In this document: positions 8,716-17,511 of the stretch, in pieces
Layout of the letters: every line of letters starts with the position of its first letter
Position numbering within the stretch: position 1 is the stretch's first letter
DNA from: Pseudarthrobacter chlorophenolicus A6
GTDB taxonomy: Bacteria; Actinomycetota; Actinomycetes; Actinomycetales; Micrococcaceae
NCBI RefSeq assembly: GCF_000022025.1
Contig: NC_011886.1
Location: 2,831,209-2,895,208, forward strand
Reading direction: 5' to 3'
DNA: 64,000 bases
Program-made: the position numbers and the translations under genes
The notes under the pieces: generated by a model
What the model was told of the DNA's origin: nothing
The model's input: only the letters and a program-made list of their open reading frames with translations
The model's database searches: none

Positions 8716-9366
8716 ATGGACGTCATTCTTGAAAACCTCCCCTTGTATTGGGAAGGTTTTCTCCGCACCCTCTTCCTGTCCGCCGTCTCCGGGGTCATCG
8801 CGCTGGTGCTCGGTACCCTCCTCGCAGCCGCCAGGGTATCCCCCGTGGCTGCCCTCCGCGGTTTCAGCACGGTTTACGTGGAAGTTCTCCGCAACACCCC
8901 GCTGACCATCGCCTTCTTCTTCGCTGCCATCGTGCTCCCCCGCCTTGGGGTCAAGTTCGAGCAGTTTGAGATTGCCGCGATCATCGCCCTTAGCACCTAC
9001 ACCGCAGCGTTCATCGCCGAAGCTGTCCGTTCCGGTGTCAACAGTGTTCCGGTGGGCCAGGCTGAGGCCGCCCGCAGCATTGGCATGGGGTTCGGCCAGG
9101 TACTCTCCCTCATCATCCTGCCGCAGGCCCTGAGGACGGTGATCCCGCCGTTGATCAACATCCTGATCGCCCTGGTGAAGAACTCGTCCGTGGCAGGCGC
9201 GTTCTTCGTCCTTGAGCTCTTCGGTTACGGCCGGCAGCTGGCCAACGCCAACGGCGATGCCGTCATCACGGTCCTGCTCGGCACCGCATTCTTCTATCTG
9301 CTCCTCACCGTTCCGCTGGGCATCCTTGCCAGCACGGTGGAACGAAAGGTGGCGATTGCCCGATGA
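8716..9366 (+). CDS. gluC: Glutamate ABC transporter permease
   Basis: HisM/GlnP-type inner-membrane permease (216 residues) with five predicted helices. The conserved EAA loop that docks the ATPase reads AEAARSIGMGFGQVLSLIILPQALR. TLLLSAV-like first-helix and ELF-containing last-helix features are typical of polar amino acid permeases. AAGGA precedes the ATG. Its stop overlaps the start of the second permease gene by four bases (ATGA), so the two subunits are made in equal amounts and probably form a heterodimeric channel. Confidence 0.9.
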   Translation: MDVILENLPLYWEGFLRTLFLSAVSGVIALVLGTLLAAARVSPVAALRGFSTVYVEVLRNTPLTIAFFFAAIVLPRLGVKFEQFEIAAIIALSTYTAAFIAEAVRSGVNSVPVGQAEAARSIGMGFGQVLSLIILPQALRTVIPPLINILIALVKNSSVAGAFFVLELFGYGRQLANANGDAVITVLLGTAFFYLLLTVPLGILASTVERKVAIAR

Positions 9367-10202
9367 GCTCCGTTCTGTATGACGTTCCCGGTCCCAAGGC
9401 CCGGCGAATATCCCTGATCGCTTCCATTGCGGGCGCTGTACTGATCCTTGGCCTGGTGGCCTGGATCGTCATGATTCTCGCCCAGCAGGGAATCTTTGAG
9501 GGCCGCCGCTGGCAGATCTTCACCCGCGCCGATGTGTGGAGGCTCCTGGGCAATGGCCTGGGCGCCACCCTCAGTGCCGCGGCCCTTGCCGCCGTCATCG
9601 CCTTCCCGCTGGGACTCGCGCTCTGCCTCCTGCGCATCGCGGACTCGCCCATCATCCGTATTCCGGTCCGGGTAGTCCTGGAGTTCCTGCGCGGCATGCC
9701 CGTGGTCCTGATGATGCTGTTTGTCCTCCTGGGCTTCGGCACTTCACCTTTCATCGCCGTTGTCACAGGCCTGGTGCTCTACAACGCGGCTGTCTTCGCG
9801 GAGATCATCCGTGCCGGCATCTCATCCCTGCCCAAGGGCCAGCGGGAAGCCGGCCTGGCCATCGGCCTGACCAGCTACCGCTCACGCATGCTGATCGAAC
9901 TGCCGCAGGCTATCCGCCGCATGATGCCTTCACTCGTGGCACAGATGGTGGTGCTCCTGAAGGACACCTCGCTGGGCTATATCGTGGCCTACGGTGAGCT
10001 GCTGCGCGCTGTGCAGGTTATGGCGGACTTCCTGGGCAACGCATTCCTGTTCCCCGTGTTCTTCGTCGCCGCAGCGATTTACATCGCCATCAATATCCTC
10101 GTCTCACGGCTCGCTGTGTGGATCGAGCGGCGCGGTTCCAAGAAGGCAGCCGGCGGCACTGCTAAAGCTGAGCCGGCTGCGGTGGAAGCAGGGGCTCCCT
10201 AG
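9363..10202 (+). CDS. gluD: Glutamate ABC transporter permease
   Basis: Second HisM-type permease (279 residues), larger than GluC because of an N-terminal extension with an extra hydrophobic segment and a charged Ala/Lys-rich C-terminal tail. The ATPase-docking EAA loop is REAGLAIGLTSYRSRMLIELPQAIRR, given here as a single conserved loop at about 160-185. Translation is coupled to gluC through an ATGA overlap. It is the last gene of the gluABCD operon; a strong hairpin terminator begins 22 bases after the stop. Confidence 0.9.
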   Translation: MSSVLYDVPGPKARRISLIASIAGAVLILGLVAWIVMILAQQGIFEGRRWQIFTRADVWRLLGNGLGATLSAAALAAVIAFPLGLALCLLRIADSPIIRIPVRVVLEFLRGMPVVLMMLFVLLGFGTSPFIAVVTGLVLYNAAVFAEIIRAGISSLPKGQREAGLAIGLTSYRSRMLIELPQAIRRMMPSLVAQMVVLLKDTSLGYIVAYGELLRAVQVMADFLGNAFLFPVFFVAAAIYIAINILVSRLAVWIERRGSKKAAGGTAKAEPAAVEAGAP

Positions 10203-10223
10203 TCCCGCGCTAGAACTATTCCA

Positions 10224-10263
10224 ACAGGTGTGGCCCGGATCTGATGATCCGGGCCACACCTGT
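10224..10263. terminator. Strong terminator between gluD and dapE
   Basis: An 18-base perfect stem with a TGAT tetraloop is followed by TTTATAT on the plus strand. It ends the gluABCD operon and, read the other way, the convergent dapE gene. Confidence 0.9.
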
Positions 10264-10298
10264 TTATATCCGGCTCCGCCGGGGACGCAGTCCTTGGG

Positions 10299-11435
10299 TC
10301 AGCCCTGAAGCCAGTTCCGCAATGCCCGGAGGCACTCACGGATGGCTTCCGCATCCACGTGTTCGTTGTCCTTGTGGGCCAACAGCGGATCACCAGGGCC
10401 GAAGTTCACTGCGGGGATCCCCAGTTCGCTGAACCGCGCGACGTCGGTCCAGCCATATTTGGGCTTGGGTTCGGCTCCCACGGCGGCCACGAAGGAGGCT
10501 GCAGCGGGGTGGTTCAGTCCCGGGCGGGCACCGGCAGCGGCATCGATACGGACCACCTCGAAGCCCTCGAGAAGGTTCCGGACAACGGCCTCGGCCTCAT
10601 CGGGCGACTTGTCCGGCGCAAAGCGGTAGTTAATCTCCACCACGCAACGGTCCGGAATGACGTTGCCGGCCGTTCCGCCGTTGATCTTCACCGCGTTCAG
10701 GCTCTCGCGGTAATCGAGTCCGTCAACGTTGACGGTCTGCGGTTCGTAGGCGGCCAGCCGGGCCAGGATCGGGGCCGCCGCGTGGATGGCATTGCTGCCC
10801 ATCCACGCCCGCGCCGAATGGGCAGCCTCCCCGACAGTGGTGGCCTCGAAACGGCTGGTGCCGTTGCAGCCGCCTTCCACGGTGCCGTGGGTCGGTTCCA
10901 GCAGGATGGCGAAGTCGCCGTCCAGCAGGTGGCCGTGGTTACGGACCAGGCGCCCCAGCCCGCTCTTGACGGCCTCGACTTCCTCGTGGTCGTAAAAGAC
11001 GAAGGTGACATCGCGCTGTGGCTGGGCGCCGTCGTCGAACATGGTGGCAGCGAGGGCCAGCTGGACCGCGACCCCGCCCTTCATGTCCGTGGCACCGCGT
11101 CCGTACAGCACGCCTTCCCCCGGCACTCCGGATTCCCAGGTGGACGGCACCGTGCCCTTCGACCCCTCCGTCAGCGGCAACGGAACGGTATCGAGGTGCC
11201 CGGCGAGGATGACGCGTTCGGCCTTCCCCAGCTCCGTGCGGGCAATGATGGAATCGCCATCCCGGACAACCGTCAGCTGGGGAATGACCGCCAGGGCTGC
11301 TTCCACGGCGTCGGCGAGTTCCTTCTCTTTGCCGGACACGCTGTTGATGTCCATCACGGCTGCGGTCAGCAGCGCGACGTCCTGGCGGAGGTCAAGTGCG
11401 GATACGGATGAGTGGGGGGTGGGTTCGGCAGTCAC
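10299..11435 (-). CDS. dapE: Succinyl-diaminopimelate desuccinylase
   Basis: Zinc aminopeptidase-like enzyme of family M20 that removes succinate from N-succinyl-LL-diaminopimelate, giving LL-DAP for lysine and peptidoglycan. Motifs include the metal-binding GHLDT, ATDMKGG, the catalytic pair in DHEEVEA, LEPTHG and the final His in AHKDNEH. The 378-residue length is normal. The GTG start lies six bases after a TAGACT -10 box. It is divergent from dapD, which acts two steps earlier; dapC, the step between, is 7 kb downstream in this window. Confidence 0.94.
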   Translation of the reverse strand: MTAEPTPHSSVSALDLRQDVALLTAAVMDINSVSGKEKELADAVEAALAVIPQLTVVRDGDSIIARTELGKAERVILAGHLDTVPLPLTEGSKGTVPSTWESGVPGEGVLYGRGATDMKGGVAVQLALAATMFDDGAQPQRDVTFVFYDHEEVEAVKSGLGRLVRNHGHLLDGDFAILLEPTHGTVEGGCNGTSRFEATTVGEAAHSARAWMGSNAIHAAAPILARLAAYEPQTVNVDGLDYRESLNAVKINGGTAGNVIPDRCVVEINYRFAPDKSPDEAEAVVRNLLEGFEVVRIDAAAGARPGLNHPAAASFVAAVGAEPKPKYGWTDVARFSELGIPAVNFGPGDPLLAHKDNEHVDAEAIRECLRALRNWLQG

Positions 11436-11441
11436 GAAGCC

Positions 11442-11447
11442 AGTCTA
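11442..11447 (-). promoter_or_regulatory. -10 box for leaderless dapE
   Basis: TAGACT followed by GGCTTC and then the GTG start. It mirrors the dapD promoter on the other strand. Confidence 0.65.
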
Positions 11448-11474
11448 GTTCGAACCCTGGGGCCACCCCTCGAT

Positions 11475-11480
11475 AGACTG
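11475..11480 (+). promoter_or_regulatory. -10 box for leaderless dapD
   Basis: TAGACT followed by six bases and the ATG at 11487. The TAGACTGG context is the same as that of dapE. Confidence 0.65.
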
Positions 11481-11486
11481 GACCAC

Positions 11487-12527
11487 ATGACTGAGACCGC
11501 TTCCTCCGCCGTGCCCGAAACCCTGAACGACACCACTGACAGCCGCTCCGCCCACGGCTTTGGCGTTGCCACCATCGCTCGCGCCAGCAGCGATGGTTCA
11601 GCCGAAGCAACTGTCCTGGACGTCTGGTTCCCGGCACCGTCGCTGGGAGTTGCCGCAGACAACCTCCGCTCCGTGGAACACGCCGATCCGGTGCTGACCC
11701 AGATCGCGGAAAGCGGTGCCGACGAGGACCGGGGCACCGAGCAGAAGGTGGTCTTCGTCCAGATCAACCTCGACGAGGCACCGGCGGACACCGCAGACGC
11801 CTACCTCCGCCTGCACCTGCTCTCGCACCGCCTGGTCCGCCCCAACTCCATCAACCTGGACGGAATCTTCGGCAAGCTCCCCAACGTGGTGTGGACCAAC
11901 TTCGGCCCCGCCGCCGTCGAAGGCTTCGAACTCACCCGCGCCCGCCTCCGCCGCCGCGGCGCCGTCACCGTCTACGGCGTGGACAAGTTCCCCCGCATGG
12001 TGGACTACGTAGTGCCCGCCGGGGTCCGGATCGCCGACGCCGACCGCGTCCGCCTCGGCGCCCACCTGGCCGCCGGTACCACCGTCATGCACGAAGGCTT
12101 TGTGAACTTCAACGCCGGAACCCTGGGCACATCCATGGTTGAGGGCCGCATCTCCGCGGGCGTGGTCACCGGAGACGGCAGCGACGTCGGCGGCGGAGCT
12201 TCGATCATGGGCACCCTCTCGGGCGGCGGCAAGGAGAAAATCACCATCGGCGAGCGGGTCCTGCTCGGAGCGAACTCCGGCGTTGGCATCAGCATTGGCG
12301 ACGACTCCGTTGTTGAAGCCGGACTGTACGTAACGGCCGGCACCCGCGTCCGCGTCCCCGGACCCAAGGACGAGGTAGGCGAAGACACCACGAAGATCGT
12401 CAAGGCCGCCGAGCTTTCCGGTGTGCCCAACCTTCTCTTCCGCCGCAATTCCACCACCGGCGCCGTGGAGGTCCTCCCCCGCCAGGGCCAGACGGTGGAA
12501 CTGAACGACGCGCTCCACGCCAACTGA
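11487..12527 (+). CDS. dapD: Tetrahydrodipicolinate N-succinyltransferase
   Basis: Transfers succinyl from succinyl-CoA to tetrahydrodipicolinate, the committing step of the succinylase branch to meso-DAP and lysine. The 346-residue protein has the actinobacterial layout: an extended N-terminal domain, then a left-handed beta helix of hexapeptide repeats (about 190-290, e.g. [17 protein letters not shown] and [14 protein letters not shown]). An upstream in-frame start at 11412 was rejected, because it would overlap dapE and the dapD promoter lies at 11475. A lysozyme-fold gene follows after 7 bases. Confidence 0.93.
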   Translation: MTETASSAVPETLNDTTDSRSAHGFGVATIARASSDGSAEATVLDVWFPAPSLGVAADNLRSVEHADPVLTQIAESGADEDRGTEQKVVFVQINLDEAPADTADAYLRLHLLSHRLVRPNSINLDGIFGKLPNVVWTNFGPAAVEGFELTRARLRRRGAVTVYGVDKFPRMVDYVVPAGVRIADADRVRLGAHLAAGTTVMHEGFVNFNAGTLGTSMVEGRISAGVVTGDGSDVGGGASIMGTLSGGGKEKITIGERVLLGANSGVGISIGDDSVVEAGLYVTAGTRVRVPGPKDEVGEDTTKIVKAAELSGVPNLLFRRNSTTGAVEVLPRQGQTVELNDALHAN

Positions 12528-12534
12528 TTCCACG

Positions 12535-13392
12535 GTGGCACGCAGACGCGGCCTCCGCCGACTCGCTGTCCTGGTGCTCGTCCTGGTCCTGGTAGCCGGC
12601 GGCATCTACTCTGCAGTGTTTTTTGTGCAGCGCTCCGAAACCCTCGTTTCTGAGCGCTGCACGGCTGTGGTGGGCGACAGGAAGGCCGAACTCGCTCCGG
12701 ACCAGGCCGTTTATGCATCATTGATCACCGCTGTCGCGGTGCAGCGCGGCTTGCCGCCCCGGGCCGCCAGCATCGCGCTGGCCACTGCCATGCAGGAATC
12801 GAAGCTGCGCAACATCGGCCACGGCGACCAGGCGGGGCCGGACTCGCGCGGCCTGTTCCAGCAGCGGCCGTCACAGGGCTGGGGCACCGAAGCCCAGGTC
12901 ATGGACCCCTACTACGCCGTCAACGCGTTCTACGACGCCCTGGTGAAGGTGCCGGGCTACGAAACCCTCGAGATTACGGACGCGGCCCAGCGGGTGCAGC
13001 GCTCCGCATTCCCCACCGCCTACGCCGAACACGAAGACATGGGCCGCTCTTTCGCGTCCGGGCTGTCAGGCCAGACGCCCGAAGCCGTGCAGTGCACGCT
13101 CCGTACGGCGGGCGACGCAGGTGACACGGACGCGGTCCTGGCCGAACTCGGCCGCGCTTACGGAGCCCTGCCGGCCACGGACGAGGGGCAAACCCTGGTG
13201 GTGGAGGCCACCGGCACCGCGGCGTGGTCGGTGGCCCAATGGGCCGTGGCCAACGCCAAGGACCTCGACGTTGTCCGGGTGGACATCGCCGGCCGGAGCT
13301 GGGACCGCGACGAGCGCACCGGTTGGCAGGAGTCGGACGCGGCCGAAGGCCAGGTGCGCATCACGGTATCCCAGGCCTCCTCCGGCGCCTAA
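12535..13392 (+). CDS. Exported or anchored protein with a lysozyme/transglycosylase-like fold
   Basis: A 285-residue protein with a short basic N-terminus and one hydrophobic helix (about 8-28), so secreted or membrane-anchored. The centre resembles a goose-lysozyme/SLT fold: ALATAMQESKLRNI has the Glu of the usual catalytic helix, followed by DSRGLFQQRPSQGWG and VQRSAFPTAYAEHEDMGRSF. Such proteins are widespread in actinobacteria and often carry uninformative names. Activity on peptidoglycan is inferred, not shown. The GTG start is 7 bases after dapD, so it is co-transcribed with a gene for a peptidoglycan precursor. Confidence 0.65.
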   Translation: MARRRGLRRLAVLVLVLVLVAGGIYSAVFFVQRSETLVSERCTAVVGDRKAELAPDQAVYASLITAVAVQRGLPPRAASIALATAMQESKLRNIGHGDQAGPDSRGLFQQRPSQGWGTEAQVMDPYYAVNAFYDALVKVPGYETLEITDAAQRVQRSAFPTAYAEHEDMGRSFASGLSGQTPEAVQCTLRTAGDAGDTDAVLAELGRAYGALPATDEGQTLVVEATGTAAWSVAQWAVANAKDLDVVRVDIAGRSWDRDERTGWQESDAAEGQVRITVSQASSGA

Positions 13393-13406
13393 GCCCCGGC
13401 AGCGGA

Positions 13407-14018
13407 TCAGACGAGGATTTCCACCACCGGCTGCACGTAACTGCGGAACAGCTCCGGTTCGCCCATCAGCTGCTGGCTCATAATGATCTTGTCCGGCTCC
13501 AGGTACCACGCACGGTGTTCGTTGAGCGGCAACTCAATGATGGACAGCTTGAAGTCCCGCGAATCGCGGCCCACCTCCATCAGCCGGTCATCCACCATAT
13601 CGGTCAGCAGGTGGTCAGCGCCGTTGGCCTCCCGTTCCGCTTCCAGCTCGGCATACTCGCTCCGCCGTTCCCTGGCCCAGGACAGGGCGGAGCCGAAGTG
13701 TGCCTGCAGGACCCGCTGGAGGGCCGGGGAGTTGCCGAAAGCCTCGAAGTCCGGCGGCGAGAGGTCCGGAGAGGTGTGCGGGTAAGCCTTGAGCAGTTGT
13801 TCCCACCAGGCTTCCCACTCCGTTTTCAGAGCACCCAGGCCGCCCACATCGGCGGTGAGGTGGCTGTGGTCGGCGGGGCGGACTTTGGGCCTGGCGTGCG
13901 AGAGCGCAGGGTGGCCGGCTCCGTTCAATCCTGCGGTATCGCGGAGATAGAGCGCGATCATCATGGGCCCCGACGTGTCCGTGGTGATCTGCCACCTGGA
14001 ACCGCTTGCCTGCTGCAT
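13407..14018 (-). CDS. Conserved hypothetical protein
   Basis: A soluble protein of 203 residues with no signal peptide or membrane segment and no domain I can name. It is acidic and Trp-containing (WEAWWEQLL), with a long helical centre (ARERRSEYAELEAEREAN). I chose the ATG at 14018 because AGGAAGG lies 7 bases upstream; a GTG at 14105 would add 29 residues but has only a distant ribosome site. It is convergent with the lysozyme-fold gene and follows the TetR gene on the same strand. Confidence 0.65.
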   Translation of the reverse strand: MQQASGSRWQITTDTSGPMMIALYLRDTAGLNGAGHPALSHARPKVRPADHSHLTADVGGLGALKTEWEAWWEQLLKAYPHTSPDLSPPDFEAFGNSPALQRVLQAHFGSALSWARERRSEYAELEAEREANGADHLLTDMVDDRLMEVGRDSRDFKLSIIELPLNEHRAWYLEPDKIIMSQQLMGEPELFRSYVQPVVEILV

Positions 14019-14121
14019 CCGAAGTCCTTCCTGGAGTACTTCCCTGCCCGGGCCGCCGGCACCATCCGCCAGCAGCCCCGGTTCCCAGTCTATTCCCGGT
14101 TCCACCCCACGTTAATGTCCT

Positions 14122-14730
14122 TCAGCGACCCAGTCCGTCAAGATGGCGTTCCAGCACGCCGCTGCACATATCCGCGGTCATCCAGGCGGGCTGCAGCAGT
14201 GCGTGCATGCCCAGGCCATCAAGGGTCGCCAGCAGCCGCTCAGCCTCAATCACCAGGTTCTCCTGGGGTTCGTCCGCGGGCATCAGTCCGGCTACTACCT
14301 GGCCGGCGATGACCGCCACCTGCCGGTGGCTGCGGTCCGCCTCAGGGGCAAAGAAAGGCTTGATCCGGGCGGCACTCCTGAAGGCCATCAGGGCACAGAT
14401 CTCCACGGCCCGCTCTTCGTCCAGCGGCAGCATTCCGCCCAGCAGTGTTAATACAGCCTGGCGGTGGGCCGCGCTGCCGGGAAGTGCGGCATCCATGGCG
14501 GGGAGCATGGACTGGAGCCGCGCCACCACCCGGTCCACAACGCTGGCAAAGGAGAACGCGAGAAGCTCGTCGCTGCCTGCGAAGTAGTGGCGGACGGACC
14601 CGACAGCGAGCCCTGCCTCGTCTGCCACCTCCCGCAGTGAAGCCCGTTCCAGGCCGTCGACGGCAATAATGCGCAGGACGGCGTCTACTACATCCCGGCG
14701 CCGGGCATCCGGGTCAACAATTTTGGGCAT
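14122..14730 (-). CDS. TetR-family transcriptional regulator
   Basis: A 202-residue repressor-type protein. The N-terminal helix-turn-helix (about 28-50: SLREVADEAGLAVGSVRHYFAGSDEL) is classic TetR. The C-terminal two thirds form the ligand-binding helical domain, resembling BetI/PsrA-like regulators. A perfect 6-2-6 palindrome, AGCACA-CT-TGTGCT, lies 11 bases before its start and next to an A/T-rich -10-like stretch, so autoregulation is likely. It is divergent from galE; whether galE is a target is open. Confidence 0.85.
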   Translation of the reverse strand: MPKIVDPDARRRDVVDAVLRIIAVDGLERASLREVADEAGLAVGSVRHYFAGSDELLAFSFASVVDRVVARLQSMLPAMDAALPGSAAHRQAVLTLLGGMLPLDEERAVEICALMAFRSAARIKPFFAPEADRSHRQVAVIAGQVVAGLMPADEPQENLVIEAERLLATLDGLGMHALLQPAWMTADMCSGVLERHLDGLGR

Positions 14731-14741
14731 CCTTATTATTT

Positions 14742-14755
14742 AGCACACTTGTGCT
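14742..14755. promoter_or_regulatory. Candidate TetR operator
   Basis: Perfect inverted repeat AGCACA, CT, TGTGCT between the divergent tetR and galE genes. It overlaps the probable -35/-10 region of tetR. Confidence 0.5.
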
Positions 14756-14820
14756 CCAAAGACGGGACCGGCACCCTGCCCGGCATCCGGAACGCGGCGG
14801 CAGACGGGGGCTGCGTTGGA

Positions 14821-14826
14821 TAGGGT
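14821..14826 (+). promoter_or_regulatory. -10 box for leaderless galE
   Basis: TAGGGT, then TGAGGC (6 bases), then ATG at 14833. Confidence 0.55.
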
Positions 14827-14832
14827 TGAGGC

Positions 14833-15846
14833 ATGAAAATTCTGGTTACGGGGGGCACCGGCTACATCGGTTCCCACACTGTCCTTTCCCTGCAGGAAGC
14901 CGGCCACGACGTGGTCGTCATCGACAACCTGGTCAACTCCAGCGAAGAGTCCCTGCGGCGCGTTGCCGAACTCAGCGGAAAGGAAGCGGAGTTCCACAAC
15001 GTGGACCTGGTGGATGAAGCCGCGGTGGAGCAGGTCTTCGCCGGCGCGGGCATCGACGCCGTCATCCACTTCGCCGGGCTCAAGGCCGTGGGTGAATCCG
15101 TCCGGGAACCGCTGAAGTACTACTACAACAACCTGGTGGGCACGCTGAACCTGATCCGCGTCATGGACCGCCATGACGTCCGGTCCTTCGTGTTCAGCTC
15201 GTCGGCCACAGTCTATGGCGAGCACAACCCCATCCCCTACGTGGAAAAGATGGAGATCGGCGCGAACAACCCCTACGGCCGCACCAAGGAACAGATCGAG
15301 GACATCCTCTCGGACCTCGGCGATGCCGATCCCCGCTGGCACATCGCACTGCTGCGCTACTTCAATCCGGTGGGCGCGCACCCGTCGGGCAGGATCGGCG
15401 AGGACCCGCAGGGCATCCCGAACAACCTCGTGCCGTTCATCGCCCAGGTGGCGGTGGGACGCCGCGAGAAGCTGATGGTCTTCGGCGGCGACTACGACAC
15501 ACCCGACGGTACCTGCCTCCGCGACTACATCCACGTGGAAGACCTCGCCGAGGGGCACGTCGCGGCCCTGAACTACGTGGCAGGCCGTGCCGGCGTTTTC
15601 CGCTGGAACCTGGGCTCCGGCAGGGGCTCCTCGGTACTTGAAGTCCTCCGCTCCTTCGAAAAGGCTGTAGGTGAGCCCATCCCCTACGAAATCACGGAGC
15701 GCCGCGCCGGCGACCTGCCCGCGTTCTGGGCTGACGCCGCTTCCGCACTGGCAGACCTGGGCTGGTCCACCACCAAGACCGTGGACCAGATGTGCGAGGA
15801 CCACTGGCGCTGGCAGAAAAACAACCCGCAGGGCTACGCCTCCTGA
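14833..15846 (+). CDS. galE: UDP-glucose 4-epimerase
   Basis: NAD-dependent extended SDR that interconverts UDP-glucose and UDP-galactose for cell-surface polysaccharide and galactose use. The 337-residue protein shows the NAD-binding GGTGYIGSH (about 7-15), the catalytic Ser/Tyr/Lys set with SSSATVYGE and the YGRTK pair (Tyr-x3-Lys), and LRYFNPVGAHPSG, a GalE hallmark. It is a single gene ending in a REP-like palindrome and a strong bidirectional hairpin before the convergent gltA. Confidence 0.94.
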   Translation: MKILVTGGTGYIGSHTVLSLQEAGHDVVVIDNLVNSSEESLRRVAELSGKEAEFHNVDLVDEAAVEQVFAGAGIDAVIHFAGLKAVGESVREPLKYYYNNLVGTLNLIRVMDRHDVRSFVFSSSATVYGEHNPIPYVEKMEIGANNPYGRTKEQIEDILSDLGDADPRWHIALLRYFNPVGAHPSGRIGEDPQGIPNNLVPFIAQVAVGRREKLMVFGGDYDTPDGTCLRDYIHVEDLAEGHVAALNYVAGRAGVFRWNLGSGRGSSVLEVLRSFEKAVGEPIPYEITERRAGDLPAFWADAASALADLGWSTTKTVDQMCEDHWRWQKNNPQGYAS

Positions 15847-15861
15847 CGCCAGTCGGTGGTT

Positions 15862-15893
15862 GAGCTTGTCGAAACCCGGGTTTCGGCAAGCTC
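15862..15893. repeat. REP-like palindrome (GAGCTTGTCGAAACCC arms)
   Basis: Two adjacent 16-base arms that are complementary except for one G.T pair, with almost no loop. The core GGTTGAGCTTGTCGAAACC matches a dispersed intergenic palindrome I recall from Arthrobacter and related genomes. Only one copy is seen in this window. Confidence 0.55.
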
Positions 15894-15915
15894 TGCCGCC
15901 GGACCAAACGCGAAA

Positions 15916-15946
15916 CGGCCGCCCACCTTTGGAAGGTGGGCGGCCG
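15916..15946. terminator. Bidirectional terminator between galE and gltA
   Basis: A perfect 14-base stem (CGGCCGCCCACCTT) with a 3-base loop between two convergent genes. Confidence 0.85.
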
Positions 15947-15975
15947 CCGTCGTAATAACTGCCGTGCGGGCGGAA

Positions 15976-17262
15976 TTACCGGACCGGGTAGTCGCGCTCC
16001 GGTTCGCCGATGTAGAGCTGGCGCGGGCGGCCGATCTTGGTGTTGGGGTCGCTGATCATTTCACGCCACTGGGCAATCCAGCCGGGGAGGCGGCCGATGG
16101 CGAACAGCACGGTGAACATCTTCTCCGGGAAGCCCATGGCCTTGTAGATCAGGCCGGTGTAGAAGTCCACGTTCGGGTAGAGCTTGCGCTGGATGAAGTA
16201 GTCATCGCTGAGCGCCTTCTCTTCGAGGCGGAGGGCAATGTCCAGCAGTTCGTCGTTGCCGCCGAGCTTGGTGAGGATCTCGTGGGCCGTTGCCTTGACG
16301 ATCTTGGCACGGGGATCGTAGTTCTTGTAGACGCGGTGCCCGAAGCCCATGAGCCGGACGCCGTCTTCCTTGTTCTTGACCTTCTCCATGTAATCCTCGG
16401 GCTTGAGGCCCTCGGCCTGGATCTGGCGCAGCATCTTGAGCACGGCCTCGTTGGCGCCGCCGTGGGCGGGGCCGAACAGGGCGTTGATGCCGGCAGAGAC
16501 GGAGGCGAACAGGTTGGCGTTGGACGAGCCCACCAGGCGCACCGTTGACGTGGAGCAGTTCTGCTCGTGATCCGCGTGCAGGATGAGGAGCAGGTCCAGG
16601 GCCTTGGCCACCACCGGGTCAACCTCGTACTGCTCGGCCGGAAGCCCGAAGCTCAGGCGGAGGAAGTTCTCCACCAGGTTGTGGGAGTTGTCCGGGTACA
16701 GCATGGGCTGACCGATGGACTTCTTGTGCGCGTACGCAGCGATGACCGGCAGCTTGGCCATGAGGCGGATAGTGGAAACTTCCACCTGCTCGGCGTTGAA
16801 CGGGTCCAGCGAGTCCTGGTAGAACGTGGACAGCGCGGACACGGCCGAGGACAGCACGGGCATGGGGTGCGCGTCGCGGGGGAACCCGCCGAAGAAGCCC
16901 TTCAGCTCCTCATGCAGGAGGGTGTGGCGCCGGATCTTCTGGTCGAACTCGTCCAGTTCCGTGGGCGTGGGGAGGTTGCCGTAAATCAGGAGGTAGGACA
17001 CCTCAAGGAAACTGGAGTGCTGCGCTAGCTGCTCGATGGGGTACCCGCGGTAGCGCAGGATGCCCGCATCGCCATCGATGTAGGTGATCGCGGACGTGGT
17101 TGCCGCGGTGTTCATGAAGCCGGGGTCGAAGGTGACTGCGCCCGTCTGCTTCAGCAGCTTGGAAACGTCGTAGCCTTCGTTTCCTTCAATAACCTGGATG
17201 CGCGGCAGCTTGAGCTCTCCGCCTGCGTGAAGCAGGGTGGCCGCGTTGTTGGTCTCAGTCAT
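15976..17262 (-). CDS. gltA: Citrate synthase (type II)
   Basis: Condenses acetyl-CoA and oxaloacetate at the entry of the TCA cycle. The 428-residue protein has the N-terminal extension of hexameric type II enzymes, the substrate-binding HADHEQNCSTSTVR, the active-site His loop GFGHRVYKNYDPRA (about 308-321) and the catalytic Asp in NVDFYTGLIY. GAAGGGGAC lies before the ATG. The 250-base leader region holds a direct repeat (GATCCAACA twice) that may bind a regulator. Confidence 0.96.
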   Translation of the reverse strand: MTETNNAATLLHAGGELKLPRIQVIEGNEGYDVSKLLKQTGAVTFDPGFMNTAATTSAITYIDGDAGILRYRGYPIEQLAQHSSFLEVSYLLIYGNLPTPTELDEFDQKIRRHTLLHEELKGFFGGFPRDAHPMPVLSSAVSALSTFYQDSLDPFNAEQVEVSTIRLMAKLPVIAAYAHKKSIGQPMLYPDNSHNLVENFLRLSFGLPAEQYEVDPVVAKALDLLLILHADHEQNCSTSTVRLVGSSNANLFASVSAGINALFGPAHGGANEAVLKMLRQIQAEGLKPEDYMEKVKNKEDGVRLMGFGHRVYKNYDPRAKIVKATAHEILTKLGGNDELLDIALRLEEKALSDDYFIQRKLYPNVDFYTGLIYKAMGFPEKMFTVLFAIGRLPGWIAQWREMISDPNTKIGRPRQLYIGEPERDYPVR

Positions 17263-17304
17263 GGAGTCCCCTTCATGAGGCGTCTCGGCCTCTGTCGAAA
17301 GCTT

Positions 17305-17357
17305 GATCCAACATCAGGTGAGCCGCGCACTTGAGCCTGAGAAGACAGGATCCAACA
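17305..17357. repeat. Direct repeat GATCCAACA x2 upstream of gltA
   Basis: Identical 9-mers at 17305-17313 and 17349-17357, 44 bases (about four helix turns) apart, within the gltA 5' region. This is a possible regulator site and could be chance. The rest of the 17263-17511 gap shows nothing I can name. Confidence 0.3.
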
Positions 17358-17511
17358 CCCGGACTGCCTTCTTGTAGAAAGCCACCATTGATAGTCACTT
17401 AAAAACTACCGCCAGTTGGGCACGTGTCACTAATCCGGGTCGGCGCAAAGACCCCTAAAATGCGGGCAGTGTGTTGCGAGTCACATGATTGTTACGGGAT
17501 CACGCAGGTGT

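Noticed and set aside
11412-11486. Upstream in-frame start for dapD
   Set aside because: It would overlap the dapE coding region and the dapD promoter; the added residues are not part of the family.
15862-15946. Palindromes after galE as a CRISPR repeat
   Set aside because: Two different single hairpins without regularly spaced repeats or spacers; no cas genes nearby.
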